Assembly: GCA_047619205.1 (NCBI GenBank)
Contig: JBLHJR010000081.1
Location: forward strand, 1-12,726
Length of the DNA stretch: 12,726 nucleotides
Source: Endobugula sp047619205
GTDB lineage: Bacteria > Pseudomonadota > Gammaproteobacteria > Pseudomonadales > Cellvibrionaceae
Direction: 5' to 3'
Shown: positions 7,433-12,726 of the stretch, piece by piece
How the letters are laid out: the number at the start of each line of letters is the position of its first letter
Numbering within the stretch: position 1 is the first letter of the stretch
The notes under the pieces: generated by a model
What the model was told of the DNA's origin: nothing
The model's database searches: none
The model's input: the letters and a program-made list of their open reading frames with translations, nothing else
Made by a program: the position numbers and the translations under genes

Positions 7433-10129
7433 ATGACACATCAACCTATTCCCGCTTTCGCACACCCGTTACTCGGCTTTGATGAAAAAGCTTTTAGCCG
7501 TGCACTACAATCAGCCGACTCCGTTATCACCCCCTTCAAAGATGCACAGGAAGCTATTGACACCCACCTTAACATGCGTTTTCGTGAAGGTGAAAGTGTA
7601 CGCACACTCATTCATGAACGGGCACGCATGGTTGACTGTCTGGTACACTACGCATGGCATCAATTCACATGGGCGGAGAGCATTAGTTTAATCGCTGTTG
7701 GCGGCTACGGCCGTAGCGAACTGCATCCCAAATCAGATATTGATATTTTAGTGCTGATGAAAAATGGCAGCAAAGCAAAGCACAAGGCAAATATAGAAAA
7801 ATTACTTACCCTATTATGGGATATTGGCCTTGATATTGGACACAGTGTTCGCACCCTCGACGAATGTATAAACATTGCCGCAGAAGATATCACCGTGGCA
7901 ACCAACATCATGGAAGCTCGCACACTACAAGGTGAAGGCAATCTTCTTGCACAACTATTACTTGGCACCGCCCCCGAAAAAATGTGGGCTAATGATGATT
8001 TTTTCCATGCCAAGCTAAGGGAACAAAATCAACGCCACGCAAAATACAATCACACAGAATATAATCTGGAGCCGAACATAAAAAATGCTCCCGGTGGACT
8101 GCGAGACATTCAGACCATTAAATGGGTCGCCAAACGCTTTTTTAATGTGTCCATGTTCGAAAAACTTAACAACACTGGATTATTTACCGAAAAAGAATAC
8201 GCCATATTGGCCGAAGGCGAAGAGTACTTATGGCGCGTCCGTTATGGTTTACACCTATTAGCAAAACGTCCCGAAGAGCGTCTTTTGTTTGAATACCAAC
8301 GAGAGTTGGCTAGCCTCTTTGGCTACAAAGATAACGACGAAAGATTAGCGATTGAACAATTTATGCATCGCTACTATCGGATCGTCTTAGCGCTGAGAGA
8401 ATTAAATGACGTACTCTTGCAATTTCTCGATGAAGCCATCGTCAAACGCGGACAAAACGTTAAAATCACCAATATCAACGAGCGCTTCCAATTACGCAAT
8501 AATTATATTGAAGTCACCCGCCCCACCGTATTTACTGACAGGCCTTCTGCACTACTAGAAATTTTTGTACTACTGGCCCAACACGAAGAAATTATCGGCA
8601 TACGTGCGTTAACTATCCGTTTGATACGTGAAAACCGTTATCTCATTAATGATAACTTTTGCCGAGACGCTGAAAACAATCGCCTTTTTATGGCGCTGCT
8701 AGCATCCCCCCACCAACTAACAACACAACTAAAACGCATGGTGCGCTATGGCATCTTAGGTCTCTACTTACCAGAATTTGGTCGTATTATTGGGCAAATG
8801 CAACACGACCTTTTTCATATTTATACGGTTGATGCACACACCCTTAAAGTCATTAGCTTTTTAAGGCGCTTTTTATTACAAAAATATACTGAAAAATTTC
8901 CTATTGCTTGTCAAATCATGCAGCAACTAGATAAGACTGAGCTACTCTATGTCTCCGGACTATACCATGATATCGCTAAGGGTAGAGGCGGCGATCACTC
9001 CACGTTGGGAGCTGTCGACGTCACTCGCTTTTGTCAGCAGCATAGCCTTACTTCCAGAGAAACAAAATTTGCCGCGTGGCTAGTCGAGAGCCATCTACTT
9101 ATGTCTGCGGCATCGCAAAAAAAAGATCTTTCCGATCCTGAAGTTATTCACGAATTTGCCCTTAAAATGGGTGATCAAATGCATCTTGATTATTTATATG
9201 TGCTCACTGTTGCCGATATGAATGCAACCAACCCCGACATCTGGAACAGTTGGCGTGCCAGTTTATTACGTGAACTCTATATGCAAACAAAACGCGCCTT
9301 AAGACGCGGCTTAGAAAACCCTGTCGATCGACAAGAACTCATCGATGACACTCAACAAGCAGCCATGAAGAAACTATTAACTGAAAACAACGTCAGCGAA
9401 CAAGCGGCATGGGAACTATGGCAAACTGCAGGCGAAGATTATTTTTTACGCGAAACCTATCAAGATATCGCTTGGCAAACAGAAGCGATTTTATGTCAGC
9501 AAGAACCTGAGAAGCCCCTCATCCTTATTTTTGATCACAATATTCAAGGTGAAGGCGTCATCAGTAAAATTTTTATTCGCGCTCGATCGCAACAAAATAT
9601 TTTTGCCGCAGCTACCACGATTTTTGATCAATATAAACTCAACATTCAAAGTGCCCGCATCCATAGCACCATTTCTGACTACACCATGGATACCTTTTAT
9701 GTCTTAGATCAACAAGGCAATGCTATCGGTACAGACAACAATATCAAAACAGCCATAAAACAGTCTTTACTAGAAGAGTTTAGTATTATTGATGATTACA
9801 GCGATATCATCAAACGTCGCATACCGCGCCAATTAAAATATTTCGCCTCCGCAACCCGCACTAGCATTCATAACGACACTGCTAAGGAACATACTGTTTT
9901 AGAGGTTATCAGTCCTGATCGACCTGGATTTCTAGCACGTCTAGCACGCATTTTTGTGGAATATAATATCTTTGTTGTCACCGCAAATATTATTACGCTA
10001 GGTGAGCGAGTCGAAGATATTTTCTTTATCACTGACAATAACGGAAACCGCCTAAGCGACCCTGAACTTTGTACCCAACTACAAGACACCATTTGCACGC
10101 AATTAGATGCAAAAACTATAGACAATTAA
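7433..10129 (+). CDS. glnD: PII uridylyltransferase / uridylyl-removing enzyme
   Basis: Bifunctional nitrogen sensor. It uridylylates PII proteins (GlnB/GlnK) when glutamine is low and removes UMP when glutamine is high, thereby steering glutamine synthetase and NtrBC. The protein has 898 residues (E. coli 890). The N-terminal nucleotidyltransferase has VGGYGRSELHPKSDIDILVL, with GGYGR at 90-94 and DID at 102-104. The conserved YNLEPNIKNAPGGLRDI follows. The central HD hydrolase has LYHDIAKGRGGDHS with H512-D513. Two C-terminal ACT domains, near 710-790 and 820-895 (the second starting EVISPDRPGFLARLARIF), bind glutamine. All domains are intact. No clear Shine-Dalgarno sequence precedes the ATG at 7433, but the N-terminus length fits. 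dapC follows after 16 bp. Confidence 0.98.
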   Translation: MTHQPIPAFAHPLLGFDEKAFSRALQSADSVITPFKDAQEAIDTHLNMRFREGESVRTLIHERARMVDCLVHYAWHQFTWAESISLIAVGGYGRSELHPKSDIDILVLMKNGSKAKHKANIEKLLTLLWDIGLDIGHSVRTLDECINIAAEDITVATNIMEARTLQGEGNLLAQLLLGTAPEKMWANDDFFHAKLREQNQRHAKYNHTEYNLEPNIKNAPGGLRDIQTIKWVAKRFFNVSMFEKLNNTGLFTEKEYAILAEGEEYLWRVRYGLHLLAKRPEERLLFEYQRELASLFGYKDNDERLAIEQFMHRYYRIVLALRELNDVLLQFLDEAIVKRGQNVKITNINERFQLRNNYIEVTRPTVFTDRPSALLEIFVLLAQHEEIIGIRALTIRLIRENRYLINDNFCRDAENNRLFMALLASPHQLTTQLKRMVRYGILGLYLPEFGRIIGQMQHDLFHIYTVDAHTLKVISFLRRFLLQKYTEKFPIACQIMQQLDKTELLYVSGLYHDIAKGRGGDHSTLGAVDVTRFCQQHSLTSRETKFAAWLVESHLLMSAASQKKDLSDPEVIHEFALKMGDQMHLDYLYVLTVADMNATNPDIWNSWRASLLRELYMQTKRALRRGLENPVDRQELIDDTQQAAMKKLLTENNVSEQAAWELWQTAGEDYFLRETYQDIAWQTEAILCQQEPEKPLILIFDHNIQGEGVISKIFIRARSQQNIFAAATTIFDQYKLNIQSARIHSTISDYTMDTFYVLDQQGNAIGTDNNIKTAIKQSLLEEFSIIDDYSDIIKRRIPRQLKYFASATRTSIHNDTAKEHTVLEVISPDRPGFLARLARIFVEYNIFVVTANIITLGERVEDIFFITDNNGNRLSDPELCTQLQDTICTQLDAKTIDN

Positions 10130-10145
10130 TTTCTAGCGATCCATT

Positions 10146-11342
10146 ATGAGCAACCCAAATTTAACATCATTACACCCATACCCATTTGAAAAACTCAACC
10201 ATTGCAAAGCTGAATTAAGCGGTAATAGTGCATTAGCGCATATTGCCTTATCTATTGGCGAACCTAAGCATCAAGCGCCACAATTTGTTCTCGACACATT
10301 CAGCAGCAACATTGATAAGGTTAGTCATTACCCCACCACAAAAGGTATCGAAGCATTACGCGAAGCCATTTGCCAATGGGCAAGCAAGCGCTTTAACTTA
10401 GCCCCTAACAGTTTAACTGCAGCTAAACACGTGCTTCCCGTTAACGGCACCAGAGAAGCACTATTTGCTTTTACTCAGACAGTTATCGATCCTCAAACCA
10501 AGCCGCTAGTAATCTCACCCAACCCTTTCTATCAAATTTACGAAGGGGCTACGTTACTAGCGGGCGCAGAATTAAAATTACTTAACTGTGTTGAAGAAAA
10601 TAATTACTTACCTGATTTTAGCGAAGTTTCTGCAACTGAATGGCAACGCTGCCAACTGTTGTTTTTATGTTCACCTGGCAACCCTACCGGACAGTTAATC
10701 AGTACCGAACAATACCAAGAGTTAATTGAATTAGCCGATCGTTACGATTTTATTATTGCCAGTGATGAATGCTATTCCGAACTGTATCGTGACGAAGCTC
10801 ATCCGCCAATAGGTCTACTGCAAGCCTGTGCAGAAATAGGCCGAGATAGCTACGAACGCTGCATGGTTTTTCACAGTCTATCTAAGCGCTCTAATGTACC
10901 CGGCTTACGCTCTGGCTTTGTCGCTGGAGATCCGCGCTTAATTGAGCAGTTTTTACTCTATCGTACCTACCATGGTTGCGCCATGTCATTACCAACACAA
11001 ATAGCCAGTAGCGCCGCATGGTCAGACGAACAGCACGTTAAAGTCAACCGGGATTTATACCGAAAAAAATATCAATTATTTAGTGATATCCTCGAAGATA
11101 CTTGGACAATAAAACAGCCGCCCGCCAGTTTTTATTTATGGGCAAAAACACCCATTAACGATGTTGAATTCGCTAAAAACTTATTTATCGAACAACATAT
11201 TACTGTACTACCGGGTAGTTTTTTAAGCCGTGAAGTCAATGGTATTAATCCAGGTGAAAATCATATTCGCATGGCCTTGGTAGCCTCCGTTGAAGAATGT
11301 AGAGATGCAGCAATACGTATCAAAAACTTTATAAATACCTAG
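10146..11342 (+). CDS. dapC: N-succinyldiaminopimelate aminotransferase, DapC type
   Basis: PLP-dependent class I/II aminotransferase. The likely reaction is transamination of N-succinyl-2-amino-6-ketopimelate by glutamate in the lysine/meso-diaminopimelate pathway. The protein has 398 residues, family length. Visible residues are CSPGNPTG (N179), SDECYSE (D207, Y210), the Schiff-base lysine in HSLSKRSN (K247) and the carboxylate-binding arginine in ENHIRMAL (R375). PYPFEKLN and LSIGEPKH at the N-terminus are typical of the succinyl-DAP group, and a place after glnD is also usual for it. Substrate specificity is inferred from family resemblance and context; another amino acid specificity is possible. 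The start at 10146 has no clear ribosome-binding site and may be coupled to glnD. The TAG stop lies inside a CTAG that borders a palindromic element. Confidence 0.9.
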   Translation: MSNPNLTSLHPYPFEKLNHCKAELSGNSALAHIALSIGEPKHQAPQFVLDTFSSNIDKVSHYPTTKGIEALREAICQWASKRFNLAPNSLTAAKHVLPVNGTREALFAFTQTVIDPQTKPLVISPNPFYQIYEGATLLAGAELKLLNCVEENNYLPDFSEVSATEWQRCQLLFLCSPGNPTGQLISTEQYQELIELADRYDFIIASDECYSELYRDEAHPPIGLLQACAEIGRDSYERCMVFHSLSKRSNVPGLRSGFVAGDPRLIEQFLLYRTYHGCAMSLPTQIASSAAWSDEQHVKVNRDLYRKKYQLFSDILEDTWTIKQPPASFYLWAKTPINDVEFAKNLFIEQHITVLPGSFLSREVNGINPGENHIRMALVASVEECRDAAIRIKNFINT

Positions 11343-11500
11343 GAGGCTGTCCGAGAATAGGGGCCGTAGCGAGGGGAAACAATGTTGAGTCCATTTTTTC
11401 GAACATTTGAGGCGAATAGTGGCTCTATTCAACGAAAATGATCGGAAAAATGGGCCGACATAGTTTTTCCGCAGCAGGTTCTCTATCCTCGGACAGGCTC
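11343..11500. mobile_element. Palindromic MITE-like element 1
   Basis: The whole 158-bp stretch is an imperfect palindrome, about 70% by eye, centred on GAATAG-TGGCT-CTATTC (11414-11430). Its ends GAGGCTGTCCGAGAATAG and, on the other strand, GAGCCTGTCCGAGGATAG match at 16 of 18 positions. CTAG lies directly outside both ends (11339-11342 and 11501-11504), which could be a 4-bp target duplication. No protein is encoded. It looks like a small non-autonomous transposable or REP-like repeat; as RNA it would fold into one long hairpin after dapC and could also end transcription. Confidence 0.7.
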
Positions 11501-11503
11501 CTA

Positions 11504-11878
11504 GAGACCTTTGCACGGAAGATGACTTTGCTTTTAGGCAAGGAAAAAAACACAGAAAGAGGCAGTTCATAGGTATAAATGATCGATTAACCTAAAAACC
11601 GCAGTTGGGCGCGAAAAAGATGTGTACCAAAAGTAGGCCCCTCTAGGGGAGTTATTGGTGTGCATAGTGAATGTTACATTCGCGTGGCTACTTTATTGGT
11701 AGTGAGCCGAATGTAACATTTGCTAGGTGCATCAATAACTTGTGCATACTTTGCCTATAGGGATGTAGGTAAGGGGCGTGAGCAGGAGCGGAAGCTTTCG
11801 TGATCCCACTGCGGTTTCTAGGATTAAGTACGTTTTTAACGCGGCATGAGAGCAAAGCGACTTCCGTGCAAAGGTCTC
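11504..11878. mobile_element. MITE-like element 2 with perfect 18-bp terminal inverted repeats
   Basis: GAGACCTTTGCACGGAAG (11504-11521) is repeated exactly, inverted, at 11861-11878. The interior halves are also partly inverted copies: the left half has CCTAAAAACCGCAGTTGGG, and the right half, on the opposite strand, has CCTAGAAACCGCAGTGGG. A strong central hairpin spans 11651-11739, with GTTATTG/CAATAAC and a shared AATGTTACATTCG. No coding sequence is present. The ends resemble those of IS5-like transposons as I remember them, but the family is not established. Together with element 1 it fills nearly all of the 570-bp dapC-nth gap. Confidence 0.75.
11651..11739. repeat. Central hairpin of element 2
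   Basis: GTTATTG (11651-11657) pairs with CAATAAC at the other end. Further in, AATGTTACATTCG occurs on both arms as an exact 13-bp inverted repeat, around a core containing GGCTAC and GTAGTGAGCC. The 13-mer is itself nearly palindromic, so it could be a protein-binding site as well as a stem. Confidence 0.6.
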
Positions 11879-11912
11879 ACCCAATTAACATAAGAACGAA
11901 AAAACTAACACT

Positions 11913-12566
11913 ATGCTAAAAAAGCAGCGGGCTGATTACATTCTCAACACTCTAGAGGCGCTATATCCAAATCCAGCTATCCCTCTAGATCACAAAGATC
12001 CCTTCACCTTGTTAGTCGCCGTTTTATTATCCGCTCAGTGTACCGACGCACGCGTCAACAAAATAACTCCCGCCCTGTGGCAACTAGCGGACAACCCGGC
12101 AGACATGGCGAAAGTGCCCGTGGAGAAAATTAAAGCCGTCATTAGGCCCTGCGGCTTATCGCCCAAAAAATCTGCAGCTATTTCTGGTTTATCCAAAATA
12201 CTCTCCGAACAATACCAATCGACCGTACCTAATGATATGGATGCACTGGAGACGCTTCCTGGTGTAGGCCACAAAACCGCTAGTGTAGTGATGTCACAAG
12301 CGTTTAATATCCCCGCCTTTGCCGTTGACACACACATTCATCGCTTGGCACAACGCTGGGGCTTAACTAAGGGTAAGAATGTCACGCAAACAGAGAAAGA
12401 TTTAAAGAATGTATTTCCTAAAGCATCATGGAATAAACTACATGTACAAATTATTTACTACGGAAGAGAGTTTTGTTCTGCGCGGGGATGTGACGGTACT
12501 ATTTGTACTATCTGTAAACACTGCTATCCCGATAGAAAAAATCCAAAAATCACCAAGAAAGCATAA
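11913..12566 (+). CDS. nth: Endonuclease III with atypical Fe-S cysteine spacing
   Basis: DNA glycosylase/AP lyase that removes oxidised pyrimidines in base-excision repair. The protein has 217 residues (E. coli 211). The helix-hairpin-helix LPGVGHKTASVV carries the catalytic K121 and AVDTHIHRL the catalytic D139 (E. coli K120, D138). LLVAVLLSAQCTDARVNK is the usual N-terminal core motif. The C-terminal cysteines are C188, C193, C198, C201 and C204. The canonical C-x6-C-x2-C-x5-C would need C188, C195, C198 and C204, but residue 195 is Gly, so C193 or C201 would have to be the fourth ligand. A Lys-rich tail follows. The ATG at 11913 lies only 34 bp after element 2, with no clear ribosome-binding site, so its promoter must be very close or inside the repeat. 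No rnf genes, its usual neighbours in many gammaproteobacteria, are visible. Confidence 0.93.
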   Translation: MLKKQRADYILNTLEALYPNPAIPLDHKDPFTLLVAVLLSAQCTDARVNKITPALWQLADNPADMAKVPVEKIKAVIRPCGLSPKKSAAISGLSKILSEQYQSTVPNDMDALETLPGVGHKTASVVMSQAFNIPAFAVDTHIHRLAQRWGLTKGKNVTQTEKDLKNVFPKASWNKLHVQIIYYGREFCSARGCDGTICTICKHCYPDRKNPKITKKA

Positions 12567-12574
12567 ACTAAATA

Positions 12575-12726
12575 CCGCAGTGGAATCGTAGCGAGGGTAA
12601 CTAAGGTGCGGAATCTACAGTGATTTTTTGCTTTTTTCGGCAAACTCGTAGCCACCCTACGGGTGTAGCCTAAAAAAATGAAAAACGCTGTAGATTCCGT
12701 GCCTTAGACAGCCGCAGTAGATTCAA
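12575..12726. repeat. Palindromic element 3 downstream of nth, running to the window end
   Basis: Positions 12601-12622 and 12686-12707 are inverted repeats, 19 of 22 identical; all three differences give G-U pairs in RNA, so the 22-bp stem is complete. The inside is T-rich and A-rich on opposite sides, with a small central CACCC-TAC-GGGTG stem (12653-12665). A direct repeat, CCGCAGTGGAATC (12575-12587) and CCGCAGTAGATTC (12712-12724), brackets it. It may serve as the nth terminator. CGTAGCGAGGG is shared with element 1 and CCGCAGTGG with element 2. The right boundary may lie outside the window. Confidence 0.65.

Noticed and set aside
11223..11570. Minus-strand reading frame of 115 codons across the dapC end and element 1
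   Set aside because: It is antisense to dapC and then runs through palindromic repeat sequence; it shows no recognisable domain or convincing ribosome-binding site.
11343..12726. CRISPR array or tRNA/rRNA gene among the repeats
   Set aside because: The repeats are inverted and unevenly spaced, with no regular direct repeats and spacers and no cloverleaf.

Overview
The window comes from a gammaproteobacterial chromosome of moderate G+C. The gene order is a housekeeping cluster: map diverges from rpsB-tsf-pyrH-frr-uppS-cdsA-dxr, and map is followed by glnD and a dapC-type aminotransferase. As I recall it, the order frr-uppS-cdsA-dxr and the pair glnD-dapC match Pseudomonas and related marine Gammaproteobacteria better than Escherichia coli, where dxr directly follows frr. 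No genus can be named from the sequence alone.

Left part (1-6164, minus strand). Read in the direction of transcription, the operon runs rpsB (ribosomal protein S2), tsf (EF-Ts), pyrH (UMP kinase), frr (ribosome recycling factor), uppS (undecaprenyl diphosphate synthase), cdsA (CDP-diacylglycerol synthase) and dxr (first committed step of the MEP isoprenoid pathway). The window edge cuts off the 3' end of dxr. The operon joins translation factors to nucleotide, phospholipid and isoprenoid/cell-wall precursor synthesis. Its internal gaps hold a terminator-like hairpin after rpsB, a 17-bp perfect hairpin plus a smaller one after tsf, and a weaker hairpin before frr.

Middle (6165-6598). This divergent control region has a strong-looking rpsB promoter with a GC-rich discriminator, a leader of about 200 nt that can fold into a pseudoknot-like structure just upstream of rpsB (probably the S2 autoregulatory site), and a good sigma-70 promoter for map.

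Right part (6599-12726, plus strand). map (methionine aminopeptidase), glnD (uridylyltransferase/uridylyl-removing enzyme acting on PII) and dapC (N-succinyl-diaminopimelate aminotransferase) are closely spaced and may be co-transcribed. All three appear intact. After dapC come two abutting palindromic elements. The first is about 158 bp with imperfect terminal inverted repeats and CTAG on both sides; the second is about 375 bp with perfect 18-bp terminal inverted repeats. Then comes nth (endonuclease III), with an unusual cysteine arrangement in its Fe-S motif, and then a third palindromic element that reaches the window end. nth is therefore an isolated gene set between repeats, and the repeats are the most unusual part of the window. 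I found no CRISPR array, tRNA, rRNA, toxin-antitoxin pair, phage gene or clear new multigene system.
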